A stretch of 64,000 nucleotides of DNA from Nocardia huaxiensis (GTDB lineage: Bacteria; Actinomycetota; Actinomycetes; Mycobacteriales; Mycobacteriaceae). A program made the position numbers and the translations under genes. The notes under the pieces are model-generated. The model was not told the DNA's origin. It worked only from the letters and a program-made list of their open reading frames with translations, and did no database searches. This document shows, in pieces, positions 45,558 through 53,790 of this stretch. The stretch spans positions 6,448,001 to 6,512,000 of the forward strand of contig NZ_CP059399.1 in the NCBI RefSeq assembly GCF_013744875.1, read 5' to 3'. Numbering within the stretch: position 1 is the stretch's first letter; every line of letters begins with the position of its first letter.

Positions 45558-47000
45558 ATGCCAGAGGCTACTCAACCGGCCGTAATCAAGCCGGAGTTCA
45601 TTGCATCAATGCGAGATTTCACAATCGACGCACTCAGCCTTCTGCATGACAAGTATGGGGCCCCGAAATTCTATCGACCTCGATACGCCGATCGCCATGC
45701 CTGGTATCGCGATAGCAAGGATCGGGAAACACTCCGTCGTAAGCCACTACCCCCGGTCTGGAAGGTCATTCACGATTACACAGAATGGCCCGACTGGAAA
45801 GAAATAAGACTTCTTCCTTCATACTCCAAAATGCTGAAGATTGTCAGCGAAGATGAGATACTTCAACGCAGGATAAGAATCGCGTATCGTGCACCGTACG
45901 AAACGGTTTCACTATCCGGCATTGAGGAAATGTCCGGGCTTGACTTGCTCATGCAAGATAAATTGCTAAGCCCACTGATTAACACCAAACTGGGATTAGA
46001 GTTCAGCGAGCCAGATTTCCTCATTACCTCGAATGAAATCTCCAAAGCGCTGGCGGATATGCGAGTTCAGAGAACGATCATAACCCCACTTCGGCAAGTG
46101 TATTCGCACGGTACAACAGAAGTGCTCCCCGGTTGCATCATCAGGGACTTGACAGATGCCGAGATCACTTCCGGGGAAGGGTTCAAGACCCTCCCCGTGG
46201 AGCACACTCCCACTGGATTGACCTATATCCTTCAACAACACCAAGCCGGAATTATTCAAGCTTCCGAGTTCGAAATCGACGTAGATGCGGAGTCAGAGGA
46301 GTTTGAACGTCAGGTTGCACGCGCACTGAAACCTCCCAAAGACGAGTTGTCAGATGTCATCGTGGCATCAATTAATACTCTATGCGAGCGCGGAGCCTGC
46401 GCCAGAGGCGAGGCATGGGTATCCATGCGTACCTCCTCCGCGAGCTGGACAATGCGAGAGGGAACTGAGTATCACGACGTACGGGCAGCCTATCAGACAA
46501 CTTGTTGCGAATTGAGCACAATATCCATCGATGATCTCTCAAACCTTATTTCCGACCTTCGCAAACCACACGTGATTAAGCAATTGAATGTCGCCGTAGA
46601 GCGACTGACCACCGCAGTAAACAGAATATCAGACAGCGAAGCGGTTTTGGATCTAGCAATCGCGGCAGAATCCTTGTTCGGAACGAGGGAACCCGGCGAA
46701 ACCACCTTCAAAACTTCACTAAATGCCGCATTATTCTTAGGCACACAAGACTTGCCATCTTCACATATTAGAAAGTTCTTCAAAACTACATATGCCACCC
46801 GAAGTAGAATCGTACACGGCCATAACAAGCTGCCGAAAGAAATAGGCGAAGGCGGGATAGCGGAGCTACGAAATGAGCTCACGGGTTATATCAGAACCGC
46901 AATCCTGAAGGCAGCGAGCGAGCTACGAAATAACAACAACGCCTTGGACTGGGAGCAGCAACTCGACGCGATTATCGATTCACGTAACAGCATTCATTGA
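45558..47000 (+). CDS. Large protein with C-terminal HEPN-type RxxxxH motif, possible defence effector
   Basis: 480 residues, ATG at 45558, with AT-rich wobble positions unlike any neighbour, so recently acquired. The N-terminal 330 residues are mixed alpha/beta with no motif I know. The last 130 residues are helical and contain ATRSRIVHGHNKLPKEIG: R415 and H420 form R-x4-H, the signature of HEPN RNases, in the form seen in ApeA-like abortive-infection proteins (VDLAIAAESLFG-like first helix, then the R-x4-H helix). An RNA-cleaving, phage-triggered role is an inference. It is alone in its island, with no antitoxin-like neighbour. It could instead be a non-catalytic HEPN protein. Confidence 0.6.
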   Translation: MPEATQPAVIKPEFIASMRDFTIDALSLLHDKYGAPKFYRPRYADRHAWYRDSKDRETLRRKPLPPVWKVIHDYTEWPDWKEIRLLPSYSKMLKIVSEDEILQRRIRIAYRAPYETVSLSGIEEMSGLDLLMQDKLLSPLINTKLGLEFSEPDFLITSNEISKALADMRVQRTIITPLRQVYSHGTTEVLPGCIIRDLTDAEITSGEGFKTLPVEHTPTGLTYILQQHQAGIIQASEFEIDVDAESEEFERQVARALKPPKDELSDVIVASINTLCERGACARGEAWVSMRTSSASWTMREGTEYHDVRAAYQTTCCELSTISIDDLSNLISDLRKPHVIKQLNVAVERLTTAVNRISDSEAVLDLAIAAESLFGTREPGETTFKTSLNAALFLGTQDLPSSHIRKFFKTTYATRSRIVHGHNKLPKEIGEGGIAELRNELTGYIRTAILKAASELRNNNNALDWEQQLDAIIDSRNSIH

Positions 47001-47337
47001 CTGACCGACAGCCAGGGCCATTGCCGGAAATAGCGGTGCTTCGCAGCACAAAGCATAGTGCGCGACTATCTGGATTAGATTCATCCCGAGAATGGGCCGC
47101 TGAGCTGCAGCTTTGCAGCCCTTTCTTGTACTCGATACTCGACACAGCGCTCACAGTCCCCGATATCGGGCAGTTCAGTCCCAGGCGCGATGCGCCTGAT
47201 ACTTGTCTCACGCAATCTAACTCGCTAGTCCACCGAGAATGCCCCCTCCAATCCCACAGTCTTTGTGCCGCAGCGTCTCCGGTCACCAGAGCCCAAACCC
47301 AAGCCCACAAGCTCAAGGTATCGCTTCTGTTTCATGC
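47001..47337. other. 337-bp gap between the HEPN-type gene and the HNH gene
   Basis: Holds sigA 3'-end repeat copy 2 at 47059-47153 with a decayed terminator hairpin (GGGCCGC/GCAGCCC). The remainder, 47154-47337, has no coding signal or hairpin that I recognise. Confidence 0.55.
47059..47153 (+). repeat. sigA 3'-end repeat, copy 2 (candidate att between two islands)
   Basis: Starts TGCGCGACTATCTGGATTAG, encoding the same RDYLD-stop as sigA with different codons, and runs to ACAGCGCTCAC. Preceded by CAGCACAAAGCATAG, which resembles the sequence before copy 3. No sigA coding sequence lies upstream. Confidence 0.8.
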
Positions 47338-48879
47338 TTATGTGAGCTGGCCTGCCGTCAGGTGGATGCGGCAAAGTCCGCGACCGCGGATGGGTTCAGT
47401 GCAGCCAGAGACGCTGCAATGAATGTTCGACACTTTGGCGTCGGTAGTTCCGTGTCTGAGAACGCGACGACGATGCATCGCACACATGTCTTTCGCGGCC
47501 GATATCCGATCGCATCCCTCGACCGAGCACGGTTTCTTCGGTCGTGGCACTACCGGGACCGACTTGCGGGATCGTTTCGGTTTTGCCTGTTCCGCGAGCC
47601 AGGCGTCGAGAAGCGGTCTAATGTCAGCCGGGTCCATGCGCCACTCGGCCGGCCGGTCGCGCTTTGCGATATTGCATCGAGAGTGCGCCAACCCCAGGTT
47701 CTCGTCGTGGTGACCGCCGCCGGACGCGAGCGCTTCCCGATGATCGACGTGCGCCTCTAACGGGTGATATCGCGGGGCTCCGACCGGGACGAACAGCCCA
47801 CAGATGCAGCACAGGTCGCCGTCCCGGGCGCGCACTTCATCAGCGGACAGATACAAGGCCGGATTATGCCGCTGGCATGAATCACACAGACGCTTGTCTA
47901 TCGGTGTCAGTCGACCACTCACCCCGTTCGCTGGTGCCAGATAGTCGATCTCCGTCCCGCATCTAACGCAACTGCCAACCGGTTCGAGCGTTTCGTGTCT
48001 ACGCGCCATGCGTGCGCAATTCAGTGAACAGAAGCGGCTTTCGTTGCCTTCGCCGACCGGATTGTGGCACCACTCGCACGGACTGTTCGCGAGGCGTGGG
48101 CGCATCACTCGCGTGATCGGTGACAGCTCTTCGCCGCGATTGCGCTGTTTCGCGTGTGTCGAGCACAAGCCCTTTCCACTGACCGGACGGTCACACTCCG
48201 GCCCCTTGCAGTGCGGCTTACATTCCGTTGAGCAATAGCGAACACCGCGCTGCAGTCCCGTTAGATCGGCACCGCAACTGCGACACCCACGAAACATACG
48301 GTTCCCCGCTCTATGACGGTTGTGGTGGATTGCGCAGCGACCTCGAATCTCGACCGGACGATCACAGCCGTCTTCTATGCACTGCTCCGTGGCCAGGGCA
48401 GCGCGCTCATCAGCAGACGAGGGAGCTGTATGCAGCAGCCCTTTGCGTTGCAGCTCGCTGTAATGCTGGCGGCACAACCCGCGCGCTTTCATCTGCTTGC
48501 CACAATTCTCGACCGAGCACGTCCGAGTCGAGCTACGAGGTGGTCGACCTTTCAGCTCGTAGTGGCGCTGACAGAACCCGCGCGCTTGAGCCACTCGATC
48601 GCAGTCAGGCTCACAGCATTTCGACCGTTCACGTTCAAGTGCCCCCGTGCGATGTAGACGCTGACGATGCTTCCAGCACAATCCTTCCGAACTTGACCGG
48701 GTGTTCTCGCAATCCTCGGCTGCGCACTTCTCCCCGAAGACTCTTCCGGCGCCATCCACTGTGCCGTATCGCCAACGTGCAACATTGTGCTTCGAGCATA
48801 GTTGCCGCGATTTGACCGACACTTTGCGGTCGCAGCCGTCGACGATGCACACCGACGCGAGTCCCCCTGAAAAACTCAT
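47338..48879 (-). CDS. HNH-nuclease-like protein with eight C-C-C-H finger repeats
   Basis: 513 residues. Eight repeats of C-x4-C-x9-11-C-x2-H start at residues 11, 52, 88, 121, 167, 224, 451 and 488 (for example CSVEGCDRISAAKDMCAMH). Extra CxxC pairs occur at 199-202, 269-271 and 304-335. An HNH domain lies at 354-408: CCICG, HVDH (377-380), N394, H399 and C402. The fingers probably grip DNA or RNA on both sides of the nuclease. This could be a homing-type endonuclease or a defence nuclease. ATG at 48879 lacks a clear ribosome site. GC is lower than in the core genome. It is the only intact island-2 gene besides the IS. Confidence 0.7.
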   Translation of the reverse strand: MSFSGGLASVCIVDGCDRKVSVKSRQLCSKHNVARWRYGTVDGAGRVFGEKCAAEDCENTRSSSEGLCWKHRQRLHRTGALERERSKCCEPDCDRVAQARGFCQRHYELKGRPPRSSTRTCSVENCGKQMKARGLCRQHYSELQRKGLLHTAPSSADERAALATEQCIEDGCDRPVEIRGRCAIHHNRHRAGNRMFRGCRSCGADLTGLQRGVRYCSTECKPHCKGPECDRPVSGKGLCSTHAKQRNRGEELSPITRVMRPRLANSPCEWCHNPVGEGNESRFCSLNCARMARRHETLEPVGSCVRCGTEIDYLAPANGVSGRLTPIDKRLCDSCQRHNPALYLSADEVRARDGDLCCICGLFVPVGAPRYHPLEAHVDHREALASGGGHHDENLGLAHSRCNIAKRDRPAEWRMDPADIRPLLDAWLAEQAKPKRSRKSVPVVPRPKKPCSVEGCDRISAAKDMCAMHRRRVLRHGTTDAKVSNIHCSVSGCTEPIRGRGLCRIHLTAGQLT

Positions 48880-48950
48880 AGCGGGAGACTAGGCGACAGG
48901 ACCGACAGTGCGGAACGTGATCTTGCAGGTCGGACCCAGAACCACCACTA

Positions 48951-49910
48951 GGTCGTGTCTCCCAATCGGGTTTTCTCGATTGGGTCCGGTAGATCCGCGA
49001 GTGGGCGTGGCGACGGCGGTCGGTGATCGGTATCGGGTTCTGACGGACAAGCAGTGGGAGCTTCTCGAGCTGCTGTTACCGAAATCCGATGGCCGTGTGG
49101 GGCGCAACTTCTCCAATAATCGCCTGGTCGTGGAGGGGATGTTGTTCCGGTTGCGGACCGGGGTGCCGTGGCGGGATCTGCCGGAGGCGTTCGGTCCGTG
49201 GCAGACGGTGTGGAAGCGTCATCGCCGTTATGCCGGGGACGGGACCTGGGATCGGGTGCTGGTCGCGTTGACCGCGCTCGCGGACGCGACCGGGAACCTG
49301 GATTGGGTTGTGTCGGTGGATTCTTCGATCATGCGAGTGCATCAACACGGTGCGAACGTCTCGCGTGGCGGTGAGGCGAGCACCGGCCCGGACGGTGAGC
49401 TATGAGCCGGCCGATCACGCGATCGGCCGGTCCCGGGGCGGGCTGACCACGAAAGCGCATCTGGCCACCGACGGCAACGGTCGTGGTCTGGCGGTGCTGA
49501 GCGCGGGCCAGGCCGGTGATTCGCCGATGATGCCCGCGGTACTCGACGCGATCGCGGTGCCGCGGCTGACCGGTGGCCCGCCGCGTTGCCGTCCTGATCG
49601 GGTGCTCGCCGACAAGGCGTATTCCTCGGCGAGCAACCGAGCCTTGTTGCGTGGCAGAGGTGTCGGCGCTGTCATTCCCGAACGGGCTGATCCGATCGCC
49701 AATCGGAAACGGCGGGGCCGTGCCGGTGGGCGGCCACCGAGGTTCGATTCGGTCGCCTACAAGGGACGTAATGTCGTCGAACGTGCCTTCAACAAGGTCA
49801 AGCATTGGCGCGGTGTCGCCACTCGCTACGACAAACTCGCCTCGACCTACCGCGCCGGGTTCGTCATGGCCCTGGCCATCGAATGGCTGAAGCTATTGGG
49901 AGACATGACC
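48951..49910 (+). mobile_element. IS5-family (IS427-like) insertion sequence, 960 bp
   Basis: Terminal inverted repeats GGTCGTGTCTCCCAAT and ATTGGGAGACATGACC (16 bp, one mismatch), flanked by TA on each side, the expected target duplication of this group within a CTAG site. Contains a transposase in two frames. Inserted 71 bp upstream of the HNH gene start, so it may supply or disrupt that promoter. Confidence 0.9.
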
Positions 49911-49913
49911 TAG
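49001..49913 (+). pseudogene. IS5-family transposase in two overlapping frames
   Basis: The first frame, from GTG 49001 to TGA 49405, carries the DUF4096 region (LTDKQWELLELLLPK, GVPWRDLPEAFGPW) and the first DDE Asp in VSVDSSIMR. The second frame, reading EPADHAIGRSRGGLTTKAHL to TAG 49913, carries the second Asp (VLADKAYSS) and the Glu (VVERAFNKVKHW). The join needs a +1 (or -2) shift near 49395-49405. Many IS5/IS427 elements use programmed frameshifting, but no slippery A-run is present here, so it may be a mutation. The stop uses the flanking TA. Confidence 0.8.
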
Positions 49914-50111
49914 CTCACCACTTGGCAAACACCAGCGAGCCGCCGCAGCAGCAGCGCTGATACGGACTGCTGAAACGTCGTAAGCGCATGCTCATCAGGT
50001 TGTTTTTGATCGATGAGGCGGTCTCAAGCTCAGTCAAAGGTATTGGGCGTGTTCACGCTCACGAGTCACCTCGGTAGCCTCGGACCAGCACAGCGCTCAA
50101 GCAGTCTTAGT

Positions 50112-50204
50112 GCGCGACTACCTGGACTAGTTCCACACGGGTTCGGGCCGCAGAACAGTCGTTCTGCGGCCCGAACCCGTATCCAGCACCGAGTGCAGCG
50201 CTCG
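50112..50204 (+). repeat. sigA 3'-end repeat, copy 3 (candidate attR, original sigA tail)
   Basis: Starts TGCGCGACTACCTGGACTAG and runs to GCAGCGCTCGC. It differs from copies 1 and 2 after the stop codon and carries its own perfect hairpin, as expected for the tail the chromosome had before integration. Preceded by CAGCACAGCGCTCAAG. Confidence 0.75.
50138..50181 (+). terminator. 20-bp perfect hairpin, displaced sigA terminator
   Basis: The 20 bases at 50138-50157 pair perfectly with 50162-50181 around AGTC. It stands 7 bp after a sigA-like stop codon, the place of a sigA terminator, but no reading frame now reaches it. Confidence 0.75.
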
Positions 50205-50430
50205 CGGGCTGGGCATACAGAATGCCCTGCGCCACAGCACTTCTCATCCACAGAGCACTGCGGCCGAGCACGTACAGGATAGGGACTCTGTGCTGTTCGG
50301 CGAGTAGCCCGCGAGCCTCGTTCGATCAAGCTTTCGGGTCCGCGCATTGGAGATCGGCCAGCACGCAGTCGGTGCAGTTGGGTCTCGGAGAATTTCGCTC
50401 AGGGGATTCATGACATCCGGCGGATACCGG

Positions 50431-50571
50431 CTACTTGCCGTCCTTGCCGGACGCGCTGCGCTTACGGATCTTGATGCCCAGTTTTTCCGCCTCGCGGCGA
50501 CGTTCTTCGCGCTGTTCAGGCGTCAGCTTCACGCGCTCGACGCGCATTGTCTCCTGCGTCAAAGCTCCCAT
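50431..50571 (-). CDS. Small basic protein of 46 residues
   Basis: ATG at 50571 follows GGAGG at 6 bases, and the chain reads MGALTQETMRVERVK, then LTPEQREERRREAEKLGIKI and RKRSASGKDGK to TAG. It is a single charged helix with a basic tail, no Cys and no hydrophobic segment. The regular ribosome site and protein-like sequence make it a likely real gene. Possibly a nucleic-acid-binding or regulatory peptide; the family is unknown. It overlaps the stop of the next small ORF upstream by 13 bp, as in translational coupling. Confidence 0.6.
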   Translation of the reverse strand: MGALTQETMRVERVKLTPEQREERRREAEKLGIKIRKRSASGKDGK

Positions 50572-50717
50572 GTCACGCCTCCCTCACGAATCCTTGGATG
50601 CGCCATGAAGTAGCTGCGCGCGTCGATGAGCAGCACCTCCCGCTCTTTCTGAACAGTGGCGAGATCGCTCAACCGTAGCGCGGGGGTTCCTGCGGGCACG
50701 ATCAGGGCCACGATCAC
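50559..50717 (-). CDS. Small ORF of 52 residues, possibly a gene remnant
   Basis: Reads VIVALIVPAGTPALRLSDLA, then TVQKEREVLLIDARSYFMAH to TGA at 50559. The composition is protein-like and it runs into the start of the 46-residue gene. GTG 50717 is the only sensible start and has no clear ribosome site, so this may be the tail of a decayed gene. Function unknown. Confidence 0.35.
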   Translation of the reverse strand: MIVALIVPAGTPALRLSDLATVQKEREVLLIDARSYFMAHPRIREGGVTWEL

Positions 50718-50914
50718 CGCTGGGCGGTGACGGACCGAGCGCGGCGGGCAACGCCGTTCGAAAAGGTAGCTATCGGCTCGAGGACCGGCACCTGGGCCGC
50801 GTCCCCGCCGCGAAGATCAACGGCTGGTCGCCGTGTGCCGGCAGGAACCGGAGGCCCGAATCGGCAGTGCCGCTTGGCCGTAACCGTCCGAGTCGATCTT
50901 GCTAGGTTGGCTGC

Positions 50915-51595
50915 GTGCGCGCGCTCGAAGTCTTCAACGAATATGTCAGCTGGCTTCGGACGAACGTGCCGTTGGCGTATGAGAACCTGGCAGGTCCCGC
51001 GCGCCCCAGGGAACTTCTCGCGCTGGAACGGACGATCGGCCGCCCGCTACCCGAGGACGTGAAAGCCGTCCTGAGCGTGCACAACGGGCAACGAATCTCC
51101 ACCGTCGGCGACGACGACCACGGCGTGCCATGTATCCCCACCCTGATCTTCCTGTCCACCAGAAAAATTCGCAGAATCTGGAAGTTCTGGGACAGCATCG
51201 AACACGACCGCGCCACCGAATCACTCCAGGAGTCGGGGGCGGTGTACCCGGGTGCCGAAGGAAAGATCAAGCCGCTCTGGACATCTCCCGGTTGGATCCC
51301 GCTGTGGTCCGACCCCACCAGGCCCGACTACATCGGCCTGGACCTCGACCCCGGGCCCGCCGGGACACCGGGCCAGATCATCAACTTCGGTCACAACGAG
51401 GAGTACCACTTCCTGTGCGCACACAGCTACACGGACCTGCTCGAATTCCTGCTCGCCGAAGTCACCACCGGAGCATGGCCAGCCACAACCATCGCCGATG
51501 ATGACGAAGAGGAACCCTTTCCATGGTTCGGCGACCCTCAGAAGTCCTTCTTCAACACCCTCTACGACCGATTCGAGATCCGACCCCGATACTGA
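50915..51595 (+). CDS. SMI1/KNR4-family protein
   Basis: 226 residues from GTG 50915. ARPRELLALERTIGRPLPED, then VKAVLSVHNGQ, is the SMI1/KNR4 opening; GWIPLWSDPTRPDYIGLDLDP and TDLLEFLLAEV are the later family blocks. In bacteria such proteins are often immunity partners of polymorphic toxins, but no toxin lies beside it, so it may be an orphan immunity or an unrelated regulatory protein. The acidic C-tail (DDDEEEPFPWF) is unusual. Soluble. Confidence 0.8.
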   Translation: MRALEVFNEYVSWLRTNVPLAYENLAGPARPRELLALERTIGRPLPEDVKAVLSVHNGQRISTVGDDDHGVPCIPTLIFLSTRKIRRIWKFWDSIEHDRATESLQESGAVYPGAEGKIKPLWTSPGWIPLWSDPTRPDYIGLDLDPGPAGTPGQIINFGHNEEYHFLCAHSYTDLLEFLLAEVTTGAWPATTIADDDEEEPFPWFGDPQKSFFNTLYDRFEIRPRY

Positions 51596-51764
51596 ACCCG
51601 ACTCGGATTCCAGAGGCGCGGTTCACGCACGCCAATCACCGCTGGGTCAAATTTCGAACGGAGCAGCCGGGTCCTGTCGGGCAAGACTTCGGCTTCGGCT
51701 CGGCCGCTTCGGTGCGTTGGTTGCTGCGGGTGCGGTTGACGGCTTGTACACGGAAGGGTTGGGC

Positions 51765-52655
51765 GTGGGTGGAATGCGATCGTCTGACAACTATGAGGAT
51801 CCGGGTCCGTGGCCCGAACCTCGCCAGTTGGCACGCAGGCGTGTCTTCGCGATGGTCGCGACTGCCGGCTTGGCGATGCTGTGCGCTGTCGTCGCGATGG
51901 CGCTGTGGCGCAGCGACAACAGCGCAGCGCAGGCCGCCGCGACCTATGTCGGGTTGTTCGGCCTCGCGATGGTGGTTGTGCTGCTGGCCGGTGTGTGGGC
52001 AGATCCGCGTGTCGACGTGCGATCCGCGGTCGCCAATGGTCGCGAGCATGGGGTCGCGGCGACAATCGTGCCCGGTTCGACCACCTATTTCGGTCTGCGC
52101 CAGGCGATGTGGCTGTGCTTCGCAGCAATATGCTTGCTCGCCGCGGGCCAGACCGCGGTCGCCGCATGGGGAACACACTGGCCCCTGGCGTTGATCTTCG
52201 CGGTGTTGGGCGTGATCTGCGCCGCGGAACCCGCGCTGACGCTGGCCGGACGGCTCCGGCCCAGCAAACTCATTCTGACCAGTAGCGAGATCATCCACGA
52301 CGACTGGAGTTCCCGGACCACGCTCAGCTGGAACGACGTTCGCCTGATACGGCGGGGCTGCCACCGATTCCCGATCATCGAAGTGATCGGCGAAACCCAC
52401 AGCGCGGGATGGACCTATCACGAGACCACGCCCGGCGTGACGCTCGGCGGCAAGCCGGTGCGGCCGTGGCGACTGGATCCGCTGCCGCCGCTGCCCGGCC
52501 GGATCGTGCTCGAATGCCCCCGCTTCGCCGTCGCCAGGGACACGCTTTACCGCTACCTCACGTTCTACACCGAAAACCCCACCGCAAGAGCAGAACTCGG
52601 AACCCCGCCCGCAGCAGAACGATGGCACGCCTTCGGCGGCAACGTTCATCACTGA
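51765..52655 (+). CDS. Membrane protein with PH-like cytosolic domain
   Basis: 296 residues from GTG 51765, 6 bases after GGAAGG (ATG 51774 is an alternative). Four hydrophobic segments lie at about 35-55, 68-90, 120-140 and 145-165. A beta-rich domain follows: LRPSKLILTSSEIIHDDW, then TTLSWNDVRLIRR. This strand pattern with a W resembles bacterial PH-domain proteins, where a membrane anchor precedes the domain. The later part includes Pro-rich loops. Function unknown; comparable proteins are common in Nocardia. Confidence 0.65.
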   Translation: MGGMRSSDNYEDPGPWPEPRQLARRRVFAMVATAGLAMLCAVVAMALWRSDNSAAQAAATYVGLFGLAMVVVLLAGVWADPRVDVRSAVANGREHGVAATIVPGSTTYFGLRQAMWLCFAAICLLAAGQTAVAAWGTHWPLALIFAVLGVICAAEPALTLAGRLRPSKLILTSSEIIHDDWSSRTTLSWNDVRLIRRGCHRFPIIEVIGETHSAGWTYHETTPGVTLGGKPVRPWRLDPLPPLPGRIVLECPRFAVARDTLYRYLTFYTENPTARAELGTPPAAERWHAFGGNVHH

Positions 52656-52721
52656 AGGGCAGATCGCCGAGCCCCAGCGGCTCGAATGTGGATTTCGATT
52701 CCGTTCCGTAGGGTCGCGGCG

Positions 52722-53284
52722 GTGGGTAGCGAAAGCCGTTATGCGGCATACGAAGCCGAGCTCTGGGAGCGGTTGGCCGGGTTGTTTTCCTCGGGTGAGG
52801 ACGCCGAGAGTTTCGTGGCTGCCGGGAGAGTGGGCATCAGGAGGGCGGGCTGTGGTTGTTGCTGCGGCGGTTGGTCGAGGAGCGGGTGGGCATCAGCGAT
52901 CGGACTCGCGCCGAGATCGAAGTGCTGGCGGAGCAGTGGGGGTTGCGGTTGGCCCACCATGACGAAATCGTCTCGTGTGTCAGGGATTCCGGGGAGGAGG
53001 ATTCCATTCGGCTGCTGCCGGAGGAATGCTCGGAGCCGGTCGATTCGGGGCGGCTCGGCATAGCGGACCCGGTACTGGAGGGCCTGCTTGTCGTTCCGTG
53101 GCTCGAATGCTTGCGATGCGGGCGGGTGCTGGCGCGGGTCCATGCGGAGGAGCCGTGGGGGGATTTGAGTTTTCAGGCTTCCTACTACATCGTCTGGCAG
53201 CCCACCGGGGCGTACGACGAGCTTCGGATCTTCGAGGAGCCAGAGTTGCACAGCGCCTTCGAATTGCTGCTGGCCTGCGGCTGA
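52722..53284 (+). pseudogene. Frameshifted hypothetical gene
   Basis: The first frame from GTG 52722 reads SESRYAAYEAELWERLAGLF, then SSGEDAESFVAAG. From about 52820 protein-like sequence continues in another frame: SGHQEGGLWLLLRRLVEERV, then GISDRTRAEIEVLAEQWGLR, to TGA 53284. One base appears lost near 52815-52830. Joined, the product would be about 187 residues, soluble and acidic. The right part alone could be expressed from TTG 52856. No family recognised. A sequencing error is also possible. Confidence 0.5.
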
Positions 53285-53355
53285 AGCAGTCGAGAACGAA
53301 TAGGCACGGACATTCGGGCACAGGTCGATTCCAGACGCAGGCGGAGTTGGGACGC

Positions 53356-53655
53356 ATGGGATCGCGGTACCGTCGGTTGATGAATTCGGTTGGCGCACTT
53401 GATCTTATCTTGGCCGTGCACCGTCAGGTCGGTGTTCCCACCCCGGAGCAACCGCCGCCGCAGGACAAGGCGCTGCGGCTGCTGCGATATGGGATGTGGC
53501 TCATCATGTTCTGCGGTCTGTTGAGCATCGTCTACTCGGTGTGGGATATGGCGACCGGCGGTCTACGGACCGCACCGGGGAGGCCACTCGGCTTTCTGAT
53601 CGGCGGGGTCATCGCCCTCGCTGTGGGGTTGGCCTTCACTTACTCGATCGCGTGA
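53356..53655 (+). CDS. Small membrane protein
   Basis: 99 residues from ATG 53356 (ATG 53380 is an alternative). Two hydrophobic segments at about 46-66 and 78-98 (GMWLIMFCGLLSIVYSV and LGFLIGGVIALAVGLAFTY), with a basic N-terminus. No family recognised. Confidence 0.55.
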   Translation: MGSRYRRLMNSVGALDLILAVHRQVGVPTPEQPPPQDKALRLLRYGMWLIMFCGLLSIVYSVWDMATGGLRTAPGRPLGFLIGGVIALAVGLAFTYSIA

Positions 53656-53790
53656 CGCTGGATGGCGATGGGCCGGGCGGAGGCTTCACTCCGCACGTAG
53701 GCGGAGATTTCGCTCCGACCGTGGACGGACGCGGAAGGGCGGGGAATCTGCCTACCATGCACGGCAGCCGGACCGATCGGGGAGACTGCC

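Larger units (their letters stand above)
49914..50430. other. 517-bp non-coding stretch holding the right island boundary
   Basis: Holds the end of island 2, the third sigA-tail repeat (50112-50204) with its hairpin, then about 225 bp without a recognisable gene. Short open frames on both strands look like chance. Confidence 0.5.

Noticed and set aside
50066..50347. 93-codon minus-strand frame across the third sigA-tail repeat
   Set aside because: Runs through the 20-bp hairpin, is Arg/Cys-rich noise and has no ribosome site.
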